Position numbers and translations under genes: made by a program. A stretch of 64,000 bases of DNA from Microbacterium sp. NIBRBAC000506063. Its GTDB lineage: Bacteria; Actinomycetota; Actinomycetes; Actinomycetales; Microbacteriaceae. Under the pieces are notes generated by a model, which was not told where the DNA came from, ran no database searches, and worked only from the letters and a program-made list of their open reading frames with translations. This document shows positions 9,633 to 17,793 of this stretch, one piece after another (the stretch's first letter is position 1; each line of letters opens with the position of its first letter). The stretch lies in assembly GCF_017968845.1 (NCBI RefSeq), contig NZ_CP072876.1:2356001-2420000 (forward strand), read 5' to 3'.

Positions 9633-11797
9633 ATGTCGCTCTCTCTCGACTCGCAGCTCGATGACGCCCTTGGGAAGAAGACGGCTGATGCGCTCACGCG
9701 TGCGTTCGGAATGGCGACGGTCGGCGATCTGCTGACGCACTACCCTCGTCGCTATGCCTCTCTCGGGGAGCTCACGCCGATCCTCGATCTGCCGATCGGC
9801 GAGACGGTCACGATCGTGGCAGAGGTGCTGGGGACCCGGATGCGGCGGATGCGCAATCGGCCCGGCGCGATGCTCGAGGTCGTGATCGGTGACGGCATCG
9901 GCCAGATGACGCTGACGTTCTTCGGCAAGCACCAGGGCGCACTCGAGTGGCGCGAGAAAGAGCTCTGGCCCGGACGTCGTGGGGTCTTCTCGGGCAAAGT
10001 GAGCGAGTACCGCGACTCGCTGCAGTTCGCCCATCCGCAGTACGAACTGCTCGACGACGAGCTCGAAGCGCGTCAGCGCGCCGACGAACGGGTGCAGAGG
10101 CCCATCCCGATCTATCCGGCGACCTCGACGATCGCGAGTTGGCAGGTGCAGAAGATCGTCGGGCAGGTGCTCGACGACCTCGACGCCGTGCCCGATCCTC
10201 TGCCGGCGAATCTGCGCCAGGAGGAACGGCTGCTCGATGCGCGCACCGCTCTCGAGCATGTGCATCGTCCGCCGACGCACTCGGCGATCGACCCTGCCGT
10301 GCGCACACTGCGCATGCATGAGGCGCTCGTCCTCCAGACCGCGCTGTTGCAGCAGCGGGAATTCGTGCGGGCGATGTCGGCGATTCCGCGACCTGCGGCG
10401 CCGGGCGGTCTGCTGCAGCGGTTCGACGCGGCGCTGCCCTATGAGCTGACGCCCGATCAGCGCACGGTCGGCGTGAACATCGCCGCCGATCTCACGGCCG
10501 CCTGGCCGATGAACCGTCTCGTCCAGGGCGAGGTGGGCTCGGGCAAGACGCTCGTCGCGTTGCGCGCGATGCTGCAGGTGGCCGAATCCGGCGGACAGGC
10601 AGCGCTTATCGCGCCGACCGAGGTGCTCGCCTCGCAGCATCTGCGCTCGATCACCCGCACGCTCGGTCCCGACCTGGCCGCCGAGCTCATGCCGACGCTG
10701 CTGACGGGGCAGCTCTCCGCGCCCGTGCGTCGTAAGGCGGCGCTGCGGGTGGCCTCGGGCCAGTCGCTCATCGTGATCGGCACGCACGCCCTGCTCAGCG
10801 AGAAGACGACCTTCGCCGATCTCGCCCTCGTCGTCGTCGACGAGCAGCATCGTTTCGGCGTCGAGCAGCGGGAGGCGCTGCGCGCCAAGGGCACGAGCCC
10901 GCACGCGCTCGTGCTCACGGCGACGCCCATCCCGCGGACCGTGGCGATGACGGTGTTCGGCGATCTCGACACATCCACGATCCGTACGCTTCCGAGCGGA
11001 CGCGCGGGCATCCAGACCTTCGTCGCGCCGCTCGCGGAGCACCCCGGGTGGTTCTCCCGCGTGTGGGAACGTGCGGCGGAGGAGATCGCGCAGGGCCGGC
11101 AGGTCTTCGCCGTGTGCGCCGCGATCGACACGGAGAAGAAGACCGCGGAACCGGATGCCGCCCCGCTCCCGCCGGCAGCACGCCGAAGTGGGGCGTGATC
11201 CAGTTGAAGGAGGCGCTCTCCACGCATCCGCGCATCAAGGACGTGCGCACGGCAGTGCTGCACGGGCAGCTGCCCGCCGACGAGAAGGACGCGATCATGC
11301 AGTCTTTCGCGCGCGGCGAGATCGACCTCCTGATCGCCACGACGGTGATCGAGGTCGGCGTCGACGTGCCGAACGCGTCGACGATGATCATCCTCGACGC
11401 CGACCGCTTCGGCGTCTCGCAGCTGCATCAGCTCCGGGGGCGTGTGGGGCGAGGGTCCTTTCCCGGTCTGTGCCTGCTCGTGACCGAGGCGCAGGCGGGG
11501 ACGCCCGCCCGCGAGCGCGTGGAGGCGGTTGCGTCGACGACCGACGGCTTCGCCCTCGCTGAGGTCGACCTCGAGCTGCGCGGTGAAGGCGATGTGCTCG
11601 GCGACGCCCAGGCGGGGGCTCGTTCCTCCCTCAAGCTGCTGCGTGTCGCCAAGGACGCCGAACTGATCACCCGGGCGCGCACGCTCGCCGCGCACATCCT
11701 GGAGCGCGACCCCGCGTTGAGTGATCATCCACAGTTGCGTGAGGCGTTGGAACGCCAGGTTACGGCCGCCGATCGCGCGGCGCTGGCGAAGAACTAG
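9633..11797 (+). CDS. recG: ATP-dependent DNA helicase RecG
   Basis: RecG remodels stalled replication forks and branched DNA. The N-terminal wedge/OB region (residues 1-160) precedes the helicase core: Walker A VQGEVGSGKTLVALRAM, DEQH box VVVDEQHRFGVEQRE, LTATPIPRTVAMTVFGDLD, and the C-terminal motor with ATTVIEVGVDVPNASTMII and LRGRVGRGSFPGLCLL. One base is missing near 11165 (CCCCGCTCC for CCCCGGCTCC), which splits the protein between the two motor domains; corrected length about 721 residues, normal. Its stop codon is part of the coaD -10 box. Confidence 0.94.
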
Positions 11798-11800
11798 GCT
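11795..11800 (+). promoter_or_regulatory. -10 box of leaderless coaD, inside the recG stop
   Basis: TAGGCT begins at the TAG stop codon of recG and is followed by six bases (GAAGGC) and the coaD ATG. coaD can therefore be transcribed from its own leaderless promoter although it abuts recG. Confidence 0.55.
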
Positions 11801-11806
11801 GAAGGC

Positions 11807-12304
11807 ATGAGCAATCGGATCGCGGTCGTCCCCGGCTCCTTCGACCCGCCCACCCTCGGTCACCTCGACGTCATCCGGCGAGCGGCGTCTCTGTACGACG
11901 AGCTGCATGTGCTCGTGGTGCACAATCCCGGCAAAGAGGCGATGCTGCCGATCTCGGACCGGATGAACCTGCTCGAGCAGTCGATCAAGGAAGACGGCAT
12001 GCCCGGGAACATCATCGTCGGCTCCTGGAGCGTCGGTCTGCTCGTCGACTACGCGCGCGACGTCAACGCGGGTGTCCTCGTCAAGGGCATCCGCTCGCAG
12101 GTTGATGTCGCGTACGAGACGCCGATGGCGATCGTGAACCGGCATCTGGCCGAGATCGAGACCGTGTTCCTGCTGCCCGATCCGGCGCACGCGCTCGTGT
12201 CGAGCTCGCTCGTGCGTCAGGTCGCCGGTCTCGGCGGCGACGTCTCTCCCTTCGTGCCCCGCTCGGTCGCCGCCTTCCTCGACACCGGCGCCCGCGGCAT
12301 CTAG
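11807..12304 (+). CDS. coaD: Pantetheine-phosphate adenylyltransferase
   Basis: CoaD adenylylates 4'-phosphopantetheine in coenzyme A synthesis. The nucleotidyltransferase signature [18 protein letters not shown] (T/HxGH motif) is at residues 9-26, with [13 protein letters not shown] in the middle and the ISSS-like [21 protein letters not shown] near the end. Frame intact, 165 residues, typical length. The next gene is 183 bases away; that gap shows no gene I can support. Confidence 0.96.
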   Translation: MSNRIAVVPGSFDPPTLGHLDVIRRAASLYDELHVLVVHNPGKEAMLPISDRMNLLEQSIKEDGMPGNIIVGSWSVGLLVDYARDVNAGVLVKGIRSQVDVAYETPMAIVNRHLAEIETVFLLPDPAHALVSSSLVRQVAGLGGDVSPFVPRSVAAFLDTGARGI

Positions 12305-12475
12305 TCAGGCGCTCCTCCGTCCGCGAACCCCTCGGGCGAGACGGTTTCCTGCGTGCACCCTCCTCCGGTCGTCGAGCGAACCCGCATGCTCGCAATGACC
12401 GGACGAAGAACCTGAATCGCAGGAGGCGACCCGGCGGATCGGTCGGCACAAGGCCGCCTTCGAGGTGAGGGCCGG

Positions 12476-12487
12476 TACCATAGCGGG
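12476..12487 (+). promoter_or_regulatory. Leaderless promoter of the yceD-rpmF-rnc-mutM group
   Basis: TACCAT (12476-12481), six bases, then the GTG start of the YceD-like gene at 12488. No -35 box or ribosome site is evident. Confidence 0.5.
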
Positions 12488-13054
12488 GTGAGAACCCGCA
12501 GCAACGGCCCGTTCGCCCTCCCCGTCCGCGACATCGTCCGCAAGCCGGGGAGATGCGTGAGCATGATCTCTCCGTCACCCTCACCGAGCGATGGGGGAGG
12601 GAATAGTCTCAGTGGAAGCAGACGCGGAGGTCGACATCGCCGTGCGTCTGGAGTCTGTGCACGAGGGCATTCTCGCCTCAGGAACCGCGGATACCCGGTA
12701 CGACGGAGTATGCGGTCGGTGCCTCGCAGACGTCTCTGAGCCCATCGAAGTCGAGTTTCAGGAGCTTTTCGCCTATCCTGGAGAAGAAGAAACTGACTTC
12801 GAGGTTCAAGACGACCACGTGGATCTTGAAACTCTGGTCAGGGATGCGGTTGTGTTATCGCTTCCATTTCAACCGGTGTGTCAGCCGGATTGCCCCGGTC
12901 TCGACCCGGAAACAGGCAAGCGGCGGACCATGAGCACCGAAGCGGAGAACCCCGCTCCCATCGATCCTCGATGGAGTGCGCTCCGCGAGATCGCAGACCA
13001 AGACCAAGGGGCGCGGCCGAAGGCCGTGCCGCCGAGAACACAGAAGAGAGCTAG
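12488..13054 (+). CDS. YceD/DUF177 family protein (three frame breaks)
   Basis: A YceD-type protein, about 189 residues after correction. Family features are [13 protein letters not shown] near the start, GEGIVSV, the [13 protein letters not shown] segment, and cysteine pairs CGRC and [16 protein letters not shown]177 genes stand directly before rpmF in most bacteria and are connected to 23S rRNA or ribosome production, as here. Three single bases are missing: at the G runs 12547-12550 and 12586-12590 and near 13015. Correcting the last gives the natural end [10 protein letters not shown] with stop at 13052-13054, two bases before rpmF; uncorrected, the frame runs over the rpmF start. Confidence 0.8.
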
Positions 13055-13056
13055 TC

Positions 13057-13266
13057 ATGGCAGGTAACCCTCCGAAGCGCAAGGTTTCCCGTTCGAACAC
13101 CCGCTCGCGCCGCGCGCAGTGGAAGGCGGAGGCCCCCGCACTGGTGAAGACGGTCGAGAACGGCAAGGTCGTCTACAGCCGTCCGCACCAGGCGAAGGTC
13201 GTCACCGACTCGCAGGGCACCGAGCTTTTCCTCGAGTACAAGGGCCGCAAGGTCGCCGACGTCTGA
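13057..13266 (+). CDS. rpmF: 50S ribosomal protein L32
   Basis: The 69-residue basic protein begins [20 protein letters not shown] and ends [10 protein letters not shown], matching actinobacterial L32 in length and in the absence of the zinc-binding CxxC motifs found in some L32 forms. ATG 13057 has a weak site (AAGAGAG) upstream. It lies between the YceD-like gene and rnc in the usual order. Confidence 0.93.
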   Translation: MAGNPPKRKVSRSNTRSRRAQWKAEAPALVKTVENGKVVYSRPHQAKVVTDSQGTELFLEYKGRKVADV

Positions 13267-13293
13267 TCGCGAGATCACGTTGCACACGGGGGC

Positions 13294-13977
13294 GTGGGCG
13301 ACGGTACGGCGGCGCTTGTCCGGCGGCTCCAGGTCGACATCGATCCGGAACTGCTTCGGCTTGCTCTGACGCATCGTTCGTTCGCATACGAGCACGGCGG
13401 GGTTCCGCACAATGAGCGGCTGGAGTTCTTGGGGGACTCCATACTCGGGCAGGCGGTGACCGTGCTGCTCTATGAGACGTACCCGGAGCTCGATGAGGGC
13501 GAACTCGCCAAGCGGCGCGCGAGCGTTGTATCGACAGTGGCGCTGGCAGAGGTCGCGCGCACGATCGAGCTTGGCCAGCACCTGCTGCTGGGGCGCGGCG
13601 AGGAGCTCACCGGAGGTCGTGACAAGGATTCGATCCTCGCAGACACGATGGAAGCCGTGATCGGTGCGACCTACATGTCCGCAGGTCCGGATGCGGCGAC
13701 GTCTCTCGTGCTGCGGCTGACCACACCGCTGCTCGCCGACCCCGAACGCTATGGTGCCGCCATGGACCCGAAGACGAGCCTGCAGGAACTCGCGGCGCGT
13801 CGCTCGGTCGCACCGCCGGAGTACTCGGTCGAGGCCAGCGGCCCCGATCACGCGCGCACGTTCACGGCGACGGTCGTCGTCGGCCCCGTCACCTCGACCG
13901 GGATGGGAACGAGCAAGAAGGCCGCGGAGATGAGCGCGGCGCTCACCGCCTGGCACGAGCTGGGCGGTCGTGCCTGA
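13294..13977 (+). CDS. rnc: Ribonuclease III
   Basis: RNase III cuts double-stranded RNA in rRNA precursors and regulatory duplexes. The catalytic domain shows NERLEFLGDSILGQAV (signature motif) and LADTMEAVIGATYMS with the metal-binding acidic residues; the C-terminal double-stranded RNA-binding domain includes PKTSLQELAARR and GMGTSKKAAEMSAALTAW. The frame is intact with 227 residues from GTG 13294. That start lacks a clear ribosome site, so it is not certain. The end overlaps mutM by eight bases. Confidence 0.94.
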   Translation: MGDGTAALVRRLQVDIDPELLRLALTHRSFAYEHGGVPHNERLEFLGDSILGQAVTVLLYETYPELDEGELAKRRASVVSTVALAEVARTIELGQHLLLGRGEELTGGRDKDSILADTMEAVIGATYMSAGPDAATSLVLRLTTPLLADPERYGAAMDPKTSLQELAARRSVAPPEYSVEASGPDHARTFTATVVVGPVTSTGMGTSKKAAEMSAALTAWHELGGRA

Positions 13978-14862
13978 ACTCCCCGAAGTCGAGGTCGTGC
14001 GTGCCGGGCTCGCCCCGGCGGTCACCGGAGCGACGGTGCTGGGCGTCCATGTCCTCGACGGCCGCGCACTCCGGCGTCACCGAGGAGATGTCGCGCAGTT
14101 CGAAGCGGCGCTGACGGGCCGTCGCATCGAGACGGCCGTACGTCGCGGCAAGTTCCTCTGGCTCCCGCTCGAGGGCGCCGAGGAGTCGCTCGTCGGTCAC
14201 CTGGGCATGAGCGGGCAGCTCCTGCTGCGCGCGCCCGAGGCTCCGCCCGAGCGACACGAGCGCGTGCGCATCGGCATCGCGCATCCGCAGCACGGTGAGC
14301 TCGCGGTCGTCTTCGCCGACCAGCGGACCTTCGGCTCACTCGCCCTCGACTCTCTCGTCCCGACGCCCGACGGCGCTCCGGCGGTCGGGGGTCGAATGCC
14401 GCCTCAACGCCCTCACAGGTCGCACACATCGCGCGCGACCCCCTCGATCCGGCGTTCTCCGAGGCACGCTTCCGCGCGCAGCTCGCGAGGAAGCGCTCCG
14501 CGATCAAACGCGTGCTGCTCGACCAGACCGTCGTCAGCGGCATCGGCAACATCTACGCCGACGAAGCGCTGTGGGCGGCTCGCCTGCATCCGGAGACCCC
14601 GGCGGACACGCTTTCGACGCGCACGGTGAACCGTGTGCTCGCCGAGGTGCGCGCCGTGCTCGAGAAGGCGCTCGTCGAGGGAGGCACGAGCTTCGACGAG
14701 CAGTACGTGAACGTCAACGGCGAAGCCGGCTACTTCGCCCACTCGCTCAACGCCTACGGCCGCACAGGTCAGCCGTGCGCGCGCTGCGGCACGCCGATCG
14801 TGCGGGTGAGCTTCATGAACCGCAGCTCGCACTTCTGCCCGCGCTGCCAACGGCCTCTTTGA
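13970..14862 (+). CDS. mutM: Formamidopyrimidine-DNA glycosylase
   Basis: A base-excision repair enzyme that removes 8-oxoguanine. It starts with the catalytic N-terminal proline pattern (M)PELPEVEVVRAGLAP, has the helix-two-turn-helix region SGIGNIYADEALWAARLHP and ends with the zinc finger CARCGTPIVRV...HFCPRC. The GTG start at 13970 overlaps the rnc stop, so the two are coupled. One G is missing in the run 14387-14391 (five where six restore the frame). Corrected length 297 residues, normal. Confidence 0.94.
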
Positions 14863-14917
14863 CGGCGCCGGCGCCAAGGAGAGTCGTCGTCGAAGACACC
14901 GCCGGAGAGGCGAGTCC

Positions 14918-15994
14918 TCAGGCGAGCACGCGCTTCCACGCCCCCGCGACGGTCAGCGGCGTGAAGCCTATCCGCTCATTCACATCGAGCATCGGGCGAT
15001 TCTCCTCCGCGTTGAACGTCGTCACGAAGGGTGAGTCCGGAGCCACCTCCCGCCAGCGCAGCAGGTTCGCGCACTTCACGATCATGCCGAGCCGGTGTCC
15101 TCGATGCTCGCGCACGACGAGCGTGCCCCACTGCTCGGAGGGCCGCGTGCGGTCCTGCCCGAGCACGAGCTCGCTGTATGCGACGAGCTGGCCGCTCGGA
15201 ACATGCTCCACCGCGGCGACCGACACCGTCAGCCCGGCATCCGCGTTCCGGCGATCCCGGGTGACGACGCGCTCCGCGTCCCAGTGCTCCTCGGTCCAGA
15301 CGACGCCGCCGGTCGGCACATCCGTCGACATCCGCGACCTGACGAAGGCGCTGCCCTCACGCCACCGCTCCGGCGTCGGTGCGGTCCACGCGACAACGCG
15401 ATAGTCGGGGCCGGCCACGGCCAGGTTCTCATCCAGAAGCGTCTGGACGGCGTCCATCGGCGCGGAGAGGTCGAAGGCGCTGTTGCGCTCGACCTGCTCC
15501 AGCGTGAATCCGTGATCGCGGAAGAACACCGTGTGCTCGTCGACCGGTACGGTGCCGAAGCCGCTGGCCGGTGACATCCGATCGTGCGGGGTGTCGAGGC
15601 GGTGCAGGGTGTACGTCTGCACGTCGCTGCGCTTGTTCCGGCGTGCCTCGTCGAGGAGGGGCTCCAGCAGCGCCTCCTCGACGCCGCGCCCCCGGAACTC
15701 CGGAAGCGCGAGCAGGTCGAACTCCAGCTCGGTCGCGCCCTCCTCCTGCGGGATCATGACCTGCAGGGCGCCCGCGGCACGTCCGTTCACACGGGCGAGA
15801 TATCCGCGGCGATGCTGATAGGTCGTCTCCTGCCAGACGGGCAGTTCCTCGGCCGGGATCCACTTCAGGTGGTCCAGGCCGAGGTCCTGCTCCATGGCGG
15901 TGTTGAACACCTCGGCCATCGCGACGAAGTCCGCGGCCTCCGGCGAGTCCAGGGAGTCCGGCGCGATGACCGGCGAGACGGTGACCTCCGTCAC
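14918..15994 (-). CDS. GNAT family N-acetyltransferase (two-domain)
   Basis: A 358-residue protein with an N-terminal GNAT-like domain (LALPEFRGRGVEEALLEPL, the acetyl-CoA loop) and a second one containing VREHRGHRLGMIVKCANLL and ENRPMLDVNERIGFTPLTV. It is clearly paralogous to the gene just upstream (both end in NAEENRPMLD-N/I-E-x-IGFxP). The GTG start overlaps the upstream stop as GTGA, so the pair is translationally coupled. Substrate unknown; such two-domain forms resemble mycothiol synthase and related enzymes in layout only. Frame intact. Confidence 0.85.
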   Translation of the reverse strand: MTEVTVSPVIAPDSLDSPEAADFVAMAEVFNTAMEQDLGLDHLKWIPAEELPVWQETTYQHRRGYLARVNGRAAGALQVMIPQEEGATELEFDLLALPEFRGRGVEEALLEPLLDEARRNKRSDVQTYTLHRLDTPHDRMSPASGFGTVPVDEHTVFFRDHGFTLEQVERNSAFDLSAPMDAVQTLLDENLAVAGPDYRVVAWTAPTPERWREGSAFVRSRMSTDVPTGGVVWTEEHWDAERVVTRDRRNADAGLTVSVAAVEHVPSGQLVAYSELVLGQDRTRPSEQWGTLVVREHRGHRLGMIVKCANLLRWREVAPDSPFVTTFNAEENRPMLDVNERIGFTPLTVAGAWKRVLA

Positions 15995-17072
15995 ACGAGC
16001 ACCTTCTTCCACGCACCCTCGTACGTGACGGGCTCGAACCCGATCGCCTCGTTGATGTCGAGCATCGGCCGGTTCTCCTCGGCGTTGTAGGTGATGATCT
16101 TCGGCGACTGCGGAGCCACCTCGCGCCAGGATCGGATGCCGGCGCATTTGACGAGCATTCCCAGGCGGTGCCCGCGGTGCTCCTTGAGCACGAGCGTGTC
16201 CTCCTGGCTCGACACGGCCGTCGGATCGCTCGGCAGCACGAGCTCATTGAAGGCGACGACCGTGCCGCTCTCCTCGTGCACGGCCGCGGTGACCTGCACC
16301 GTCTGTCCGCCGTCGAGATAGCGCTTGTCGTGGAGGGCGACACGCGCGGCATCCCAGGTCTCCTCGTCAAACTCCAGCGCTGCCGCCGGTGCGTCCGTCG
16401 ACATGCGCGACTTCACCCAGGCGTAGCCCTCGACGTGCTCGGGCGGAGTCGGCAGCATCCACTGCACGACGCGGTACCCGGCCGATGCCGCTTCCGCCTC
16501 GGCGAGCAGCGCATCGACATGGTCCGTCGGTGCCGTCAGGTCGAAGGCGCTCTTGCGCTCGATCTGCTCCAGTCTGTAACCGTGGCGTAGGTAGAACCGG
16601 GCCGCGTGGTCCTCGGGATCTCGCCGTAACCGGTCGGTGCGGCGAGCCGTCGCCCCGGAGCATCCGGATGCGCGGCCCACGACTGCAGCACGGTGCGGCC
16701 GTGCTCGCGAGCGGTTCTCTCGACGAGCTCGTAGGCGGTCGTTCCGATGCCCTGGCCGTGGTGCTCCCGCAGGATCTCCACGAGCCAGTAGGCGATCTTG
16801 GAGTCACCCTCCAGCGGCAGATCGAGCCCGGCCCGGCCGATGATCTCACCGTCGCGGCGGATCGCCCAGATGAAGCGGATCTCGTTGGGGTCCTCACCGT
16901 AGTGGGGCAGAAGCTCGGCGGGCGTGTACGCGCCGTCGTCGTCGCCGTCGATCTCGCGGTAGACGAGATTGCGAACGCGGACCATCTCCAGGAAATCCCC
17001 GGCATCCGCCGAGTCGACGGATGTCGGGATGGTCAGCGGGGTGATCGTGATGTCAGTGGTGCGAGTGCTCAT
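15991..17072 (-). CDS. GNAT family N-acetyltransferase (two-domain), paralog of the next gene
   Basis: About 360 residues after repair of one base missing at 16615-16617 (+ strand GGG for GGGG), which joins GYGEIPE to DHAARFYLRHGYRLEQ. The first domain has the acetyl-CoA loop ILREHHGQGIGTTAYELV; the second has LKEHRGHRLGMLVKCAGI and NAEENRPMLDINEAIGF. ATG 17072 follows a small gene by 28 bases, with GGAGAACC as ribosome site. With its downstream paralog it looks like a local duplication. Substrate unknown; an antibiotic or metabolite acetyltransferase is possible given the leader upstream, but this is speculation. Confidence 0.82.
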
Positions 17073-17100
17073 GATGGTTCTCCAGATGTGATTCGAGGGC

Positions 17101-17366
17101 TCAGCGAAGCTGACGCAGGAGCCCGTAAGAGGTCAAGGTCTGTGCGTTGTCGCGGCTGAGCCGCTGCAAGGGGTCGGATGCCGCGGGCCGCGGCACCCGG
17201 CGCCGATGACGCACGGCGGAGCGCTTCGGGCGCTGCGCGCGCAACAGCAGCCAGAGGCCGAGTCGCAGCGACAGCCTGTCGGCTGCCGACAGCGGGGCAT
17301 CGGATGTGGGAAGCGCCACGGTGAGGACGTCGGGTTGACGTTGCTCGGTGGTCGTGGGGTAGTCAT
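17101..17366 (-). CDS. Small conserved hypothetical protein, about 88 aa
   Basis: With one G restored at 17356-17359 (+ strand) the ORF from ATG 17366 reads MTTPTTTEQRQPDVLTVALP and continues through a hydrophobic amphipathic segment LSLRLGLWLLLRAQ, a basic stretch and the end LTSYGLLRQLR. I do not recognise a characterised family, although small proteins with this hydrophobic segment look familiar from Microbacteriaceae. An AGAGG ribosome site lies upstream. It sits between a short upstream ORF and two GNAT genes in one likely operon. Confidence 0.6.
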
Positions 17367-17528
17367 GAGAGTAGTTCCTCTGAGAGTGTCGGGCGGGGCC
17401 CGAAGACGAAGCATGGCGGAGAGAGGGCAGGCAGGAGCCTGCGGCGAAGGCGCGTGGATACGGCGGTTTTCGCGGGGCGGCGGACAAGGAGAGAGGCCCT
17501 CGACGGGCAGACTCGTCCCCTGCGCGAC

Positions 17529-17624
17529 TTAAGCGCCAGCGTGGAACACGAGACCGGAGGAGGCTGCCCGGAAAGCAACGCGCGCGGCAGTGCCTGCGCC
17601 AATAGCGTCATGCTGAATCATCAT
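17529..17624 (-). CDS. Short upstream ORF (31 aa) with strong ribosome site
   Basis: Two ATG codons at 17624 and 17621 follow a near-perfect AAGGAGG (17637 to 17631) at ideal spacing, about 40 bases after a strong promoter. The peptide starts [20 protein letters not shown] and ends VFHAGA at a TAA stop. It precedes the small gene at 17366 by 162 bases. The strong signals suggest it is translated; it may be a regulatory leader peptide. A frame break inside it, hiding a longer protein, cannot be excluded because such breaks are common in this window. Confidence 0.5.
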   Translation of the reverse strand: MMIQHDAIGAGTAARVAFRAASSGLVFHAGA

Positions 17625-17660
17625 CGGGAACCTCCTTTCTTCGGTTCGGTGCGACGAACC

Positions 17661-17690
17661 ACGCTACGCCTGTCGGCGTGGGCGCGTCAA
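17661..17690 (-). promoter_or_regulatory. Strong promoter of the leader-GNAT operon
   Basis: On the minus strand TTGACG (17690 to 17685), an 18-base spacer and TAGCGT (17666 to 17661). This is one of the best -35/-10 pairs in the window. Transcription would begin near 17653, leaving a leader with the AAGGAGG site of the short ORF. Confidence 0.6.
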
Positions 17691-17752
17691 GTACTTCTTC
17701 GATGTTCGCCCCTTACAGGGCGCGCCAGAGCAGCCGTACCGCAGGATTCCGG

Positions 17753-17758
17753 TAGCGT
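17753..17758 (+). promoter_or_regulatory. Probable -10 box of smc
   Basis: TAGCGT stands 35 bases before the ATG at 17794 and would give a leader of about 30 bases containing GAGGA. It diverges from the promoter at 17661-17690. Confidence 0.4.
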
Positions 17759-17793
17759 ATGGGCGTGATGCGAGCGCGAGGATCGGTGTGCGG

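Noticed and set aside
12301..12564. An 87-aa minus-strand ORF between coaD and the YceD-like gene
   Set aside because: It overlaps the start of the YceD-like gene, has no ribosome site or -10 box, and has no recognisable sequence.
14863..14917. Terminator between mutM and the convergent GNAT gene
   Set aside because: Only a short GGCGCC palindrome was seen, with no adequate stem.
17363..17611. An 82-aa minus-strand ORF overlapping the short upstream ORF and ending at the start of the small gene
   Set aside because: Its ATG is 20 bases away from the only good ribosome site and its composition (Arg, Pro, Ser, Leu) looks like a shadow frame. It remains possible if the leader is frame-broken.
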